Positions 53,701 through 62,116 are shown, numbered from the stretch's first letter. The stretch is 64,000 bases of DNA from Clostridiales bacterium (GCA_019422525.1 JAHZDE010000012.1:12666-76665); one strand, 5' to 3'. A program made the numbers and translations. Notes: a model not told the origin generated them from the letters alone.

Positions 53701-56418
53701 CGCCATCCGCATATTCCACTGGGCCTTGTCCTGGCCCTCCTCCCGGACGGACTCCAGTACCTTGATGGCACGCCGCAGGGCCTTATCTCTCTTATAGGTA
53801 GGGGTCCCCTCATCGTGGTCCCCAATGATGGCATAGTTCTCCAGCGCCCGTGCCATGGCATAGGCGGTGCGGTAGTTTCGCCAATCCTCCGGGATGGCAT
53901 TCAATGCCTGGATACAGCGGGTGTACTCGTCCCCATCGTTCCACTGCTCCAGCTGCTGGAAGAATTCTTCTTCGTTCTGCGGGGTGTAAGGGATATAGTC
54001 CATGCCCGTCAGCGTCTCGTCCAGCTCGTGGACCTGTTCCCTATCGTCCGGCTCCTCCTCGGGCGGCGTTTTCAGGTTCACAGTGCCTGCTTCCCGACGG
54101 AAGGTGTGGAAACTGGCCCAGGGGATGTCGCTGTCCTCGAAGAATTTCTTGGCCATCTGGAGCGCCGTCCGGATGTCCCAGGCGATGAAGTCCACATAGC
54201 CACAGTATAGGCCGGTGGCTCCGCCAGTGAGGGTGAGCACTTCCGGGCCATCGCCGGTGGTGAACAATTCCTCAAGCTTGTCCCGGAAGTCGAAGATCTT
54301 CTGGGTTCCTTCCTCCTCCCGCAGGGTATCCAGAGGATAGCAGAAGAAACCCGCCACCGCACCGTCGGCATGGAGCTCGTCCATGAAATCATTGTCGGCA
54401 TTCAGATAGCCGTTGATGAGGGCGGCACAGCAGGTGGAGCCCACTATGGTATCCAGCCGCCAGTCGGCGTCCGGGTCCTTGTTGGGTTCCATTGTGTAGC
54501 CAAGGTAGCTGTCCAGATAGGCTTCCGGATCGGTGGAGAGGTTCGCTCCCTTTTCTTTTAGCTTGTCGGGCAGTTGGGACAGGAGGATAGAAGGTTCTTC
54601 CTTGGGCTCCTCCAGCAAATCGAAGTCGTCGATATACCACATATGGGAGATCTCTCCCAGCACTTGGTCGGTGAGGGTGGTGAGCATCCACCAGACTCTG
54701 CCTTCCGCCTCTCGGAGCATGGGCAGCAGCTTTTCACAGTAGGCGGAGATGGCGAAGCTGTTTTCGCCCTGCTCCTCGAGCCAGATCTGCACATCATCTC
54801 CGGAAATCTCCCATCCATCATTGGTTCGCAGACCGATGTTTTGAACCGGTTGACGGCCCACCAGGATGTTCCAGTGCTCCAGCACCTCCTTGGGGGCGTG
54901 CTTCTGGAAATAGATCAGCTCAAACAGTTTGACTTTGTCGCCCTCCGGGGTGAGGATCAACTCATGCTTTTCTCCGTTATAACCCATCTCAAAAGAGATC
55001 TCATCAAAGACCTGGTTCAGAGCTCCTTCCATCTGGGCCACGAGTTCTGCACCGCGGGTATGATCCTTGTCGTCGTCCATCATCTGGCGCAGCCCCGCCT
55101 CCATTTCGGTAAAGGTCTCCCACCAGTTCTCTGTCCGCTCCCGAAAGCTTTTCTCAAAGCGAGGCAGAGTGATCAGATTACGGCAGGAATCAAGAAGTTC
55201 CTCAATCTCCTGTCGGGTGTTCAGCTTGGGATCATCTCCGGGGTGCGCTTCCAATGCTTTTTCAAAGTATCGCAGGGCGCGGCCCTCCTGATCCAGATAG
55301 TACCAGGCATAGCCCATGCGGAAATTCCAGGAATAAGTGTCTCCCAGTTCCTCCTCGTGGGACTGCATCAGTTCCAGTGCCTTTCGCAGCAGCTTTCTGC
55401 CCTCCGGATTTCCGGGATTTCCCAAATTGTTGTAGGCTCGCGCCAGCTCCATATCGATTTCCGGAGTGTGCTCCTCGGCGGGGATGGCCTCCAGCGCGTC
55501 AATGATCTTCTGGTGTTCGTCGTTTTCATGCCACTTCTGGCACTGCTTTAAAATATCCATATCAGGCTCCTCCTCGTCCTGTTCCGGTTTCCAGTCTTTG
55601 ATCTGCTGGAACACGCCATTCTCATCCCGCTCAAAGGCGCAGGGGGCGGGTGTATGCAGCAGCGGAATGATGTCGGGATCGTCGTTGCAAATTGTGTTCA
55701 GCTTGTAAATCCCGGCATTGTTGGGGTCGTCCATGTACGCCTCGCTCTCGTCACCAGCGGTGAAGCGCCAGCCGCTGTCCCAGTCGCCGTCCGGCTCCTC
55801 CCGGTAGCAGTAGCCAACCTTGCGACTCTCCACCGTGATACGGTTAGTGGCAATGCAGCCATTAGCTTCATTCCAGTCGGGGAGCAGATTCTTCATGTCT
55901 TCCGCCTTCACATGGTAGTCCGGGTTGCGTCCGGCGGCCGCGTACAGTTCCTTCCGCAGCGCCTCCACATCCCGAGCCATCTCCTGAATCTCCTCGTCGT
56001 CCATCATTTCGTGGAGGTCATAGGACAGCGGATCTTGGGCAAAATCCGCCAGGGCTTTGTTCATTGCGTCGTGTTCCTCTGGCGTGGCGGTGATGCAGAT
56101 ACGGCGGGAGGGGGTGTTGTAGTCGTCCAGATCGTGGAGGTTCACACTGCCGCTGACGCTGCACTCCAGCAGGATGGCGGCCAGGTCGGTGACCACATCA
56201 ATGGCGAAGTGGAAGTCCATCTCCACGCCATTGGAGTGGGTAAATTCCAGATACTCCACGGTCTGGTGGAAGTCCCAGTCCTGCTTGTCCAGCCCAATCT
56301 TGGCGAAGATCTCGCTGAGGGGGATCTCTTCTTTTTTCTGATCTACCAAAAAGGCAACAAGGTTCAGGCTGTCATCCGATCCTCCAATAAAGCTTTTCCA
56401 GTATTTGTCGATATACAT
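50782..56418 (-). CDS. Giant multi-domain polyimmunity fusion protein
   Basis: About 1,878 residues, acidic, with no signal or membrane segments. In order: an N-terminal domain (1-280); a TPR-like domain (about 287-416); a large conserved domain (about 420-783, with GGATGLYCGYVDFIAWDI); a second TPR-like domain (about 820-950) paralogous to the first; DUF4261 (about 967-1207); an acidic linker; a SUFU-like domain (about 1240-1415); and a C-terminal DUF4253-like domain ending STVWYLWWD. SUFU and related domains are classic immunity modules of polymorphic-toxin systems. The ATG at 56418 has AAGGAGG eight bases upstream; the frame extends upstream without a site. An internal ATG at 55560, preceded by GAGGAG, marks the first TPR domain and may be a former gene start. 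Confidence 0.8.
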   Translation of the reverse strand: MYIDKYWKSFIGGSDDSLNLVAFLVDQKKEEIPLSEIFAKIGLDKQDWDFHQTVEYLEFTHSNGVEMDFHFAIDVVTDLAAILLECSVSGSVNLHDLDDYNTPSRRICITATPEEHDAMNKALADFAQDPLSYDLHEMMDDEEIQEMARDVEALRKELYAAAGRNPDYHVKAEDMKNLLPDWNEANGCIATNRITVESRKVGYCYREEPDGDWDSGWRFTAGDESEAYMDDPNNAGIYKLNTICNDDPDIIPLLHTPAPCAFERDENGVFQQIKDWKPEQDEEEPDMDILKQCQKWHENDEHQKIIDALEAIPAEEHTPEIDMELARAYNNLGNPGNPEGRKLLRKALELMQSHEEELGDTYSWNFRMGYAWYYLDQEGRALRYFEKALEAHPGDDPKLNTRQEIEELLDSCRNLITLPRFEKSFRERTENWWETFTEMEAGLRQMMDDDKDHTRGAELVAQMEGALNQVFDEISFEMGYNGEKHELILTPEGDKVKLFELIYFQKHAPKEVLEHWNILVGRQPVQNIGLRTNDGWEISGDDVQIWLEEQGENSFAISAYCEKLLPMLREAEGRVWWMLTTLTDQVLGEISHMWYIDDFDLLEEPKEEPSILLSQLPDKLKEKGANLSTDPEAYLDSYLGYTMEPNKDPDADWRLDTIVGSTCCAALINGYLNADNDFMDELHADGAVAGFFCYPLDTLREEEGTQKIFDFRDKLEELFTTGDGPEVLTLTGGATGLYCGYVDFIAWDIRTALQMAKKFFEDSDIPWASFHTFRREAGTVNLKTPPEEEPDDREQVHELDETLTGMDYIPYTPQNEEEFFQQLEQWNDGDEYTRCIQALNAIPEDWRNYRTAYAMARALENYAIIGDHDEGTPTYKRDKALRRAIKVLESVREEGQDKAQWNMRMAYAYQYLYGQEEKAIPYAQRWAELDPEDEDAPAVIQACQEEIAKRAEAEAEDESDHTGVFTGFVLLSMGEWDKEQFIQNMKEKWDITVDEYDASEEKDDDALVFEVGDMIGAVSLNNYPIPGGEAEANAQNNYMWADAVKAAKEHSAHIMVAVLGKEEDLMEKGKLFTKIMAACCRQKYATGIYTSGVVFEPRFYEGFADMMQKDELPIFNWIWFGLYRNETGINGYTYGMDVFGKDEMEVLDTDAEPGDLRDFLASLVSYVLENDVELHDGETIGFAADDKHTITRSPGVSLPEDQMTLKISWASSGGDPDHDDDEDDPDSEAPEDEETGVPEVYTEEEMEAVEGHIQQYFGKFDNVFHELSSPDIHVDICVVPPSEERDYYTLVTMGMGAHRMNVPEKLAEYKLERAELAIALPKDWKLKYEDLRNERWYWPIHLLKALARLPIASDTWLGFGHTMDHEEDFAENTKLCAAILTGPQDTEDGSEVCTLPGGEEVNFYQVIPLYRDELEYKLAHNAEALLDKMDGISFVVEPDRQDAITRGTLADEDFTGYMDDASYHIESIEEKKLPIDPINAYNHMAIYLRWCMEHDLMSVEFMERYWEQVQPFMADLSRADLRGFIRDQLKGQLFGALFNKEGAAFAGYYYGEADSPYFPSDIDNYALEYFGSEQYYSDKFQDEAYLFIPFDENYYQAMAKVIEKRFVNWQGQNFDEDTLEPSELAKALMEYLDCECTYFPSMKDDDPIMAAYNYAKRDSVQEGFVPVLIKADDEILWECLIMNSDPDSDGEDDYAFDPDKVAEYRKKMLSAPIKNSKAVLEEMIGQRKEEAEDDDMDWDEEILGEMEGGYDNRRFSSYWNSDNNMTYPLILAKIPVKNPWEIFAYLPFGGWNECPDTPELMAVAKYWFEQHGAVPAAMSHDELEFLLPAPVPKEKAMDAAVELYGFCPDVIDQGPEDATVGALADVLRQSTVWYLWWD

Positions 56419-56432
56419 CCGCCACGCCTCCT

Positions 56433-56504
56433 TCAGTCTATTTTCTGTAAGTAGTAGGTCCCACACCAGCCCCACAGCCAGATGTCCAGGTTTTCCTTCG
56501 TCAT
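56433..56504 (-). CDS. Possible 23-residue ORF between immunity genes
   Basis: ATG at 56504 with GAGGA upstream reads MTKENLDIWLWGWCGTYYLQ, then KID and stop. It fills the gap between the LRR/NTF2 gene and the giant gene. It could be a leader peptide, a truncated gene, or chance. Confidence 0.3.
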   Translation of the reverse strand: MTKENLDIWLWGWCGTYYLQKID

Positions 56505-56509
56505 ATTCC

Positions 56510-57469
56510 TCACAATCCCGTGCGCTGCCAGCCGTCCAGCCGTTCCTGCACCGCATCGATCTTCCAACCATCACCCACACGCTTCATGAGGAAGCGGCGG
56601 TCAAAGCCGATGTTTTTCTCTCTGGTGTAGATGTAGAGCTTGTTCTTGGTGATCTGCTCCGCGTCCAGGAACTTCTCCCCCTTGTAGGTGCCCTGAGCGC
56701 TGTAAGAGAGGCCCAGAGGCCGGTAGCCCATACGAGGCTTTTCGCTCACATATTTCTCCCAAATCGCCAGCAGGCGCGGCACTGCCTCGGTATCTTCAAA
56801 CCCGGCCTGATCCATGTACTGCTCCCATTCTGTCATCTCGGCAAAAAAAGCGGACAACACCCTGCGGCATTCCTCCGCTGCATGCTCGTCCAGCTGGACT
56901 GGCTTTTTTGCCTTTTCCCGCTGAATCTGGGAGAAGTGTTCCATCTGCTCCTTGGTGAATTGCACATGGGCTACCGGCTCAATACGGTTGTTGCCAGCGA
57001 TGGCCAGCAGGCCCTCATAGGTGACGGCGGTATAGTCGATCTGGATATGAGAGAGCTTGGGGATGGAGGCCGCCTGGAGCAAACCGGCATCGTCCAACCC
57101 GGTGCGATTGAGGGTCAGAAGGTCCAGCTTGCAGCTTTGCAGGGCGGACAGGCCGCTGCCGTGGATGGCGGCGTTGCCGTCCAACAGCAGGTAGCGCAGT
57201 TTGGGCATAGCGGAAAAAACGGGGAAACAGGCATCGGTAAGCGCACCGTCCTCCACGCCGAAGTTGGCCATACTTTTGTGTCCGGCGAAGGGTGCAAGCA
57301 GTTCATCGGTCACCGGGTAGCCTTTCACATGGAAGCCCACCAGGGGGTAACCGGCCAGCCGCTCCATGAGGGCCATGGTCAGCTCCGGGATCTCAAACTT
57401 CTTCTCTCCATCTAAGGTCAGGACACCGTTTTCCCATTCCGCTGTCCGCGCCCGTTTTGGCCATTCCAT
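56510..57469 (-). CDS. LRR-like plus NTF2-fold immunity-type protein
   Basis: A 319-residue cytoplasmic protein. Residues 50-165 hold short leucine-rich, ribonuclease-inhibitor-like repeats (KLRYLLLDGNAAIHGSGLSA, LDLLTLNRTGLDDAGLLQ). Residues about 195-319 look like an NTF2-fold domain (RRVLSAFFAEMTEWE, FDRRFLMKRVGDGWKID). NTF2-fold immunity proteins are known from polymorphic-toxin loci; the LRR part could grip a toxin. AAGGAGG precedes the ATG. It lies 11 bases downstream of the DUF4241 gene. Confidence 0.68.
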   Translation of the reverse strand: MEWPKRARTAEWENGVLTLDGEKKFEIPELTMALMERLAGYPLVGFHVKGYPVTDELLAPFAGHKSMANFGVEDGALTDACFPVFSAMPKLRYLLLDGNAAIHGSGLSALQSCKLDLLTLNRTGLDDAGLLQAASIPKLSHIQIDYTAVTYEGLLAIAGNNRIEPVAHVQFTKEQMEHFSQIQREKAKKPVQLDEHAAEECRRVLSAFFAEMTEWEQYMDQAGFEDTEAVPRLLAIWEKYVSEKPRMGYRPLGLSYSAQGTYKGEKFLDAEQITKNKLYIYTREKNIGFDRRFLMKRVGDGWKIDAVQERLDGWQRTGL

Positions 57470-57480
57470 CGCATGCCTCC

Positions 57481-58212
57481 TTACATCTGCTCCTGGTAAT
57501 CGTCCTCAATGTTGATAAAGCTTACATACACGGCGCAGACTTCACCCTTTGCATCATAGCCGAAGTAGACGGGATAGTAGCCGTCACCCCAGCCGGAGTG
57601 GAACATGGGCAGGTTGCAGTCTGTGTCCGGCACTGTCCAGTTGAGCCAGTCGCCGTAGCCCCCCTGATATTTTGGATGGGCTTTAGCGTTTTCCTCCAGA
57701 AGATCGCAGAACAGGTCATTGTAGGGGTCGATGTCCGGGTCTTCCTCCAGCCGCTTGGCCCAGTATGTCTTGAAGGCCGCCTGGGTCTGGATGTCCGCAA
57801 TGCACCCCATCCCGGCGTCTACACCAAAGCCAAAATAATCGCCCTCGTTCAGTTCTTCCTCCAGATCCTCGTTGCCCGTCATGCCCAGCTCATAGCGGAC
57901 AGGCTTTTCCCGGCTGATCTCCACCTTGACACAAGCGTAGCGGTCGCCGTATTTTTCACTGGGCACCACGCAGATCTTCACAGGGTAAGTCCCGGCGGGG
58001 ATCGTCTGTATAAAGGGCGGTGTGTCTTCCAACTCTACCAGCGGATCACAGGCAAAAATCGTTCCGGTGGAAAAATGAACGGCGCCGATGTCCAGCACAT
58101 CCACTCCCATATTCCCAATCTTCTTTTCTGTAAAATGCGTGTCCAAGTCCATTTTGCAGGCCAGTTTGTCCTTAATGGATTCATATTTGTTCAGCCATTC
58201 GGTTGTCGGCAT
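57481..58212 (-). CDS. DUF4241 domain protein (immunity-type)
   Basis: About 243 residues similar to the DUF4241 family: IDIGAVHFSTGTIFACDPLV-like segment (seen as VLDIGAVHFSTGTIFACDPL), GTYPVKICVVPSEKYGDRYA, and GDYFGFGVDAGMGCIADIQT. The domain is widespread in polyimmunity arrays. AGGAGGAAACC precedes the ATG at 58212; an upstream in-frame ATG at 58254 lacks a site. Cytoplasmic. No catalytic residues are evident. Confidence 0.78.
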   Translation of the reverse strand: MPTTEWLNKYESIKDKLACKMDLDTHFTEKKIGNMGVDVLDIGAVHFSTGTIFACDPLVELEDTPPFIQTIPAGTYPVKICVVPSEKYGDRYACVKVEISREKPVRYELGMTGNEDLEEELNEGDYFGFGVDAGMGCIADIQTQAAFKTYWAKRLEEDPDIDPYNDLFCDLLEENAKAHPKYQGGYGDWLNWTVPDTDCNLPMFHSGWGDGYYPVYFGYDAKGEVCAVYVSFINIEDDYQEQM

Positions 58213-58269
58213 GGTGGTTTCCTCCTGTTGATTCAATCGTTTTATAAAGGGCAAGTTTTTCCCGAAATC

Positions 58270-58596
58270 TCACCAGTCCCTTTCCCGGATGGCCTCCTCG
58301 GTGTCAATGGGGATGCCAAACCACTTCAGAATGTAGGACACGGTTTCCGCAATGCATTCCCGTGCCACCGTTTCGATCTCACTGTCGTTCTCGTCAAATT
58401 CCTCCTGAAGATCATTGATGCCGCAGACTGCCTCGTCCAGCGTTTCCTGCACCACTTCGGTGTCGGTTTCGCCGCCCTCCAGCAGATCGATGACCTTCTG
58501 GAGCTCGTCCTTTACCTTGTCTACCAAAAAAGCAGGATAGTAATCATCCTGATACATCTCGTCCAGCAACTTATAATCCGGGTCAAATGCTTTCAT
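58270..58596 (-). CDS. DUF5713 family protein
   Basis: A 108-residue acidic helical protein with LDEMYQDDYYPAFLVDKVKD, INDLQEEFDENDSEIETVAR and an end in RERDW. These match the DUF5713 group found in bacterial immunity arrays. AAAGGAG precedes the ATG. It overlaps the stop of the upstream gene by 14 bases and leaves 57 bases before the DUF4241 gene. Function unknown. Confidence 0.78.
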   Translation of the reverse strand: MKAFDPDYKLLDEMYQDDYYPAFLVDKVKDELQKVIDLLEGGETDTEVVQETLDEAVCGINDLQEEFDENDSEIETVARECIAETVSYILKWFGIPIDTEEAIRERDW

Positions 58597-58876
58597 AGGG
58601 TTGGCTCCTTTCTTCGTACTCGGCTGTAATGCTCAGTTCAATCTCACCGTCGCTATAAACCAAATGGAGTCCATGAGGGGCCTTTCTATCGAAATGCAGT
58701 TCAATGTCATGATATTTGAGAATTAGAGGTTTCCCGTCGCTTTTCATCGTGGAAACAGCATCGGGCTTACCGAATATCTCCATGATCTCATCCTGGGACA
58801 TTCCAAATTTCAGCGGTGAAATGTTCTGGGGATTCTGCAATATTTGCTTGCGCCAAGCAGTAAAGTCCTGTTTCAT
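58583..58876 (-). CDS. Small immunity-array protein of unknown family
   Basis: About 97 residues, with KFGMSQDEIMEIFGKPDAVS near the middle and a beta-rich C-terminus (IELHFDRKAPHGLHLVYSDG). This looks like a small alpha/beta immunity fold, but no named family is certain. The start is the ATG at 58876, two to five bases after the YwqG gene stop with no ribosome site, so translation is coupled. It overlaps the DUF5713 gene. Confidence 0.62.
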   Translation of the reverse strand: MKQDFTAWRKQILQNPQNISPLKFGMSQDEIMEIFGKPDAVSTMKSDGKPLILKYHDIELHFDRKAPHGLHLVYSDGEIELSITAEYEERSQPYESI

Positions 58877-58880
58877 ATTT

Positions 58881-59726
58881 TTAGTAGCACTGGAGAACCA
58901 GCCATATCCGATCAAAGCGGCGGGCTGCCAGGTCCTCTTTGGTAATGTAGAAATAGATGTGCCCGCAGTCTCCGAACATCAGCTCAAAGTCGCCATGCTC
59001 CACGGTATCCAGCTGGAGCAGCAGCATCCAACGGTCACGGGAGGATTCTTCTGCCCGCTGACGAACCTCTTTTGGAATCTTAACCCAACCATTGCCCAAA
59101 TAGTAGCCTTGGGTCACCATATCACATTCGGCAAACATACTGTTCTGGATCACATCGGGCCAACCCAGCAGCTGGGAACGGTCATCTGGGTCATCTGGGT
59201 CATCGCCGGTCAGTTCTTGCCAGGCTGCATCGAAAGCGTCATCATCCTCATCTGGGAACACTTCGCTGAAGTCCTGCCAAGAAGGATAGGAGTATTTTGA
59301 GTCCATCTTGATTTTAACCATAGGAAATTTGAAGTCATCTTCCATATCCGCAGGAAAGTTTGCAGCGGACAGCGCCGAAAGATCCTCAAACCAATAGACG
59401 CGGGCGCAGCCCTTGTCCTTGGGGTCATAGCCCCAGCACTGAGTGTCCGTTTCATAGAAGAAGGAAAGCAGACCGTGATCGGGCAGAAGATGTTCCTTGT
59501 CGAACGGGGCCAAATCCGCACAGGCGAACTGAGCCAGAAAAGTGAGGGGACGATCCTTCACCACATGGTCATAGCTCTCGCCTTCATAAGTAGGCCAAAC
59601 GAAGTCCGGCGGCACATCCGGTTTTCCGCCGAAGCGGGTGGCTCCCAGCTTGTATGCTTCTTTTTGAGCAATTTTCAGTTGAATGCTGTTTTTGCCCAAC
59701 GACTCCAGTCTTTCCTTTATGCTCAT
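58881..59726 (-). CDS. YwqG / DUF1963 family protein
   Basis: About 281 residues with family motifs TRFGGKPDVPPDFVWPTYEG, PLTFLAQFACADLAPFD, LLSFFYETDTQCWGYDP and the end FDRIWLVLQCY. YwqG-like (DUF1963) proteins are common immunity candidates in toxin loci; the fold is known but not its activity. GGAGGAATTGAC precedes the ATG at 59726. It lies 25 bases downstream of the DUF2262 gene. Intact. Confidence 0.88.
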   Translation of the reverse strand: MSIKERLESLGKNSIQLKIAQKEAYKLGATRFGGKPDVPPDFVWPTYEGESYDHVVKDRPLTFLAQFACADLAPFDKEHLLPDHGLLSFFYETDTQCWGYDPKDKGCARVYWFEDLSALSAANFPADMEDDFKFPMVKIKMDSKYSYPSWQDFSEVFPDEDDDAFDAAWQELTGDDPDDPDDRSQLLGWPDVIQNSMFAECDMVTQGYYLGNGWVKIPKEVRQRAEESSRDRWMLLLQLDTVEHGDFELMFGDCGHIYFYITKEDLAARRFDRIWLVLQCY

Positions 59727-59750
59727 GTCAATTCCTCCATTATTACTCAC

Positions 59751-60590
59751 TTACCCCTCAATGTTGGCAGTTTTGAGGCCCTTTTTCAAGGAGCCATAGA
59801 CCGTCACCGCATGGTCGGTGAACATCTCGTCGCAGTCAAACCAGGCGGTGAAGCTGCCGCCGGAGGTGACGGACAGGCTCGTCATACTGATCCGCCGGGC
59901 AAGTTCTTCCTCTGTGATGGGGTCTGTTTCCGGGTTACGGGGGTCTTCCTCATCCTGGGAGAGCCAGCCATTGGCCTGCCCGGTCAGGTTCTTGGCTGCA
60001 AGCTCCCGCATAGCCTTGTCCCAGGTTTCGCAGTCGGCCAGCATCTTCTTGGCGGCGCTGCGAGCGCGGGTCCAGGAGGGCTTGCTCTCGACACTCACCT
60101 CCAGAGAAAGGTACACATCCTTTCCGCACCACGGGATCTCACCCTCAAAGACATCATAGTCCTTGTCCAGCTCCAGCTTTCCCAGCACCTCATCCTGGAT
60201 CACCACCGGCTTGTGGTACTCATCCAGAATGGCCTGAAGCTCCGGGCAGTCCTCATGGGCCTTGAGCATTTCGGAGATACACCAGGGCCGCGCCACCAGA
60301 TTGGGGGCCCATTCCTCCTTCATTCTCCGGATCTTCAGGCGGCAGATCTGCTCGTTATCAAAACGCTCCCAGCCATTTTCGCCGCCCCGTTCCTCGTCGG
60401 TAACCGGCCACTCCAGTCGTTCCTTTTTAGCACTGACCTTTCCGGTGTCACAGAACACCATACCCAGTGTCACAACACTCATTTCCCAAAAGTCGCCTTT
60501 ATTGTTATATCCGCCTCCGATGTAACGATTGATTAGAGCGACCACTTCTTGCTCCTCGGGCTCGTACATCTCATAAAATTCTTCAAACAT
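59751..60590 (-). CDS. DUF2262 domain protein (immunity-type)
   Basis: A 279-residue protein with an N-terminal helical part (MFEEFYEMYEPEEQEVVALI) and a DUF2262-like domain from about residue 125: DEVLGKLELDKDYDVFEGEI, CGKDVYLSLEVSVES, and SVTSGGSFTAWFDCDEMFTD near the end. DUF2262 proteins are listed among immunity families. AAAGGAGG lies 12 bases before the ATG, a long spacing. Confidence 0.75.
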   Translation of the reverse strand: MFEEFYEMYEPEEQEVVALINRYIGGGYNNKGDFWEMSVVTLGMVFCDTGKVSAKKERLEWPVTDEERGGENGWERFDNEQICRLKIRRMKEEWAPNLVARPWCISEMLKAHEDCPELQAILDEYHKPVVIQDEVLGKLELDKDYDVFEGEIPWCGKDVYLSLEVSVESKPSWTRARSAAKKMLADCETWDKAMRELAAKNLTGQANGWLSQDEEDPRNPETDPITEEELARRISMTSLSVTSGGSFTAWFDCDEMFTDHAVTVYGSLKKGLKTANIEG

Positions 60591-60607
60591 ATATTATGAA
60601 TCCTCCT

Positions 60608-61173
60608 TTACAGCCCAGCCAGAACTGCCCCCATCTTGGGAGCAAACTCGGGAAAAACTTCCTGCTGCAGTGCGCTGCGGTAGGCCAGCACCGCCTGCCA
60701 GGAGTAGTAATACAAGCTGTAGAACAAGTCTGCGGGGAAGACATCGTCCTCCTCGTAGCGCATCTCATCTTCTTCCTCATCGTATTCCTCCGACCACAGG
60801 TATTCTTCTTTCAGCAGATTGGAGAACAGTGGCAGCGGATCGGCGTGCTCCATCTTATCTCCATCGTGGAAGCACTGGAGAATGTAGGCAAAGGAGTCAA
60901 GCAACTCCCCGACCAGAAAATGGGCCACGGAGTTCTGGCCGCTCTCTACAAAAGCCTTCTCCAGAATCCGGCTCAGAAACACCATGCCGAAGAGGATGTT
61001 GTCCTGGATCACATTCTCAAACCAGTGGGCCAGCAGGCCGGTGAAGTGAACGGATACATTCTCTCCGGCTTCGGTCTGGGTATCTATGTGCAAAGTATGG
61101 GCCTCAGAGTCGCCGCAATAGCGGAGACCCTGTCGTCGTGCAAATTGTCAAAGCATTGAAGCACCATACTCAT
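60608..61173 (-). pseudogene. Immunity-array gene with a one-base frameshift
   Basis: The ATG at 61173 overlaps the upstream TGA (ATGA) and begins MSMVLQCFDNL. The rest, GLRYCGDSEAHTLHIDTQTE, WFENVIQDNILFGMVFLSRI and an acidic C-terminus ending in GAVLAGL, lies in another frame to 60608. One extra G near 61138 would join them (FDNLARRQGLRYCGDSEAH). The C-terminal part could start at a TTG at 61093 as a shorter protein. Family not recognised. Confidence 0.7.
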
Positions 61174-61709
61174 GCCAGCTCTGCGTCCAAAATCTGAACT
61201 TGTTTCCCGTTCTCGTCCACATAGAAAAGTGCAATATAGTCGATGCCGTCTCGCTTGACCTGCTCCCAGGGCATACACTCGCCGTTGACTAGTTCCACGG
61301 TATCCGCCTCATCCGGTTCGAAGTCCTCTTTTTCGTCCTCATAGTCGATGTCGTAGCCCAGCTCCAGTACCAGCTTGGAGGCTGGAATGTCGTACCGCTT
61401 GAGAGGGCGGTACTCCAATGCAACCGGATCATGTTCATCGCAGAACATATTGTCGTAGCCATGCCGCCCGCCGTCAAAGATAACGAACTGCTCGCCGCTT
61501 TCCGGGTCACGGGCTGCCACCAGTCCAGGGACCTCATCCCCATCTGCAATATAGGATTGAGGCTCTCCCTTCACCGTGAGCAGATCTCCGTAATACCAAA
61601 CCTCCAGCAGTTCATTGCCGGTAGTGGAACAGAGTGTCACGGTGGGCAGACGTTTCTCCGTCCACTCTTTCACATGGCCGGTGAGCCAAGTAGGATATTT
61701 TTCAGTCAT
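61170..61709 (-). CDS. Immunity-array protein of unknown family
   Basis: A 179-residue acidic protein, beta-rich by pattern: TEKYPTWLTGHVKEWTEKRL, QFVIFDGGRHGYDNMF and MPWEQVKRDGIDYIALFYVD. No named family is certain. AAGGAGG precedes the ATG. It is intact and lies in the same operon as the other immunity genes, overlapping the flanking reading frames by a few bases at both ends. Confidence 0.65.
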   Translation of the reverse strand: MTEKYPTWLTGHVKEWTEKRLPTVTLCSTTGNELLEVWYYGDLLTVKGEPQSYIADGDEVPGLVAARDPESGEQFVIFDGGRHGYDNMFCDEHDPVALEYRPLKRYDIPASKLVLELGYDIDYEDEKEDFEPDEADTVELVNGECMPWEQVKRDGIDYIALFYVDENGKQVQILDAELA

Positions 61710-62116
61710 CGTTTCGCCCTCCTTATCAAAGGTCTATCCGCCACACTGGGCGTAGCTGGACGGGTCCACATAGAGGCTCTTGCGCCAGGACCGGGGGTTC
61801 CGCTCCAGCTCCAACAGTGTTTATCATCTCCTTGCATAGCAAGGCAAGACATCAGCTCGGCGGCCAATGCTGCCCGCTGGATCTCCGGGGTGATGGCGTT
61901 CCGGCAGCCCAACAGCTGCCAGAAATGGGTGAGCTCCGGGTCTTCCATATCCGCCAGACACTGGATGTTCTGAATCAGGTTTTTCTACTTCTCTGCGATT
62001 TGTTCCGGCGTCCAGGCAAGAGCAGCATTCCGATCCTGCTCACATTTGCATTTCCAGCACAATCCGTCATAGTCCAGGGAAGTGCCGCAGCCGGGGCAAT
62101 TATATTTTAGCTTCAT
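61706..62116 (-). pseudogene. Zinc-ribbon immunity-array gene, multiply broken
   Basis: AGGAGG and ATG at 62116 begin MKLKYNCPGCGTSLDYDGLC, then a CxxC zinc ribbon. A TAG at 61987-61985 interrupts after WTPEQIAEK. The frame continues as KNLIQNIQCLADMEDPELTH and FWQLLGCRNAITPEIQRAAL. After LAMQGDDK one A seems lost from an A-run near 61818; the alternate frame TLLELERNPRSWRKSLYVDP then ends at a TAG where a Trp codon is expected. So at least two nonsense codons and one frameshift are present. Confidence 0.78.
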
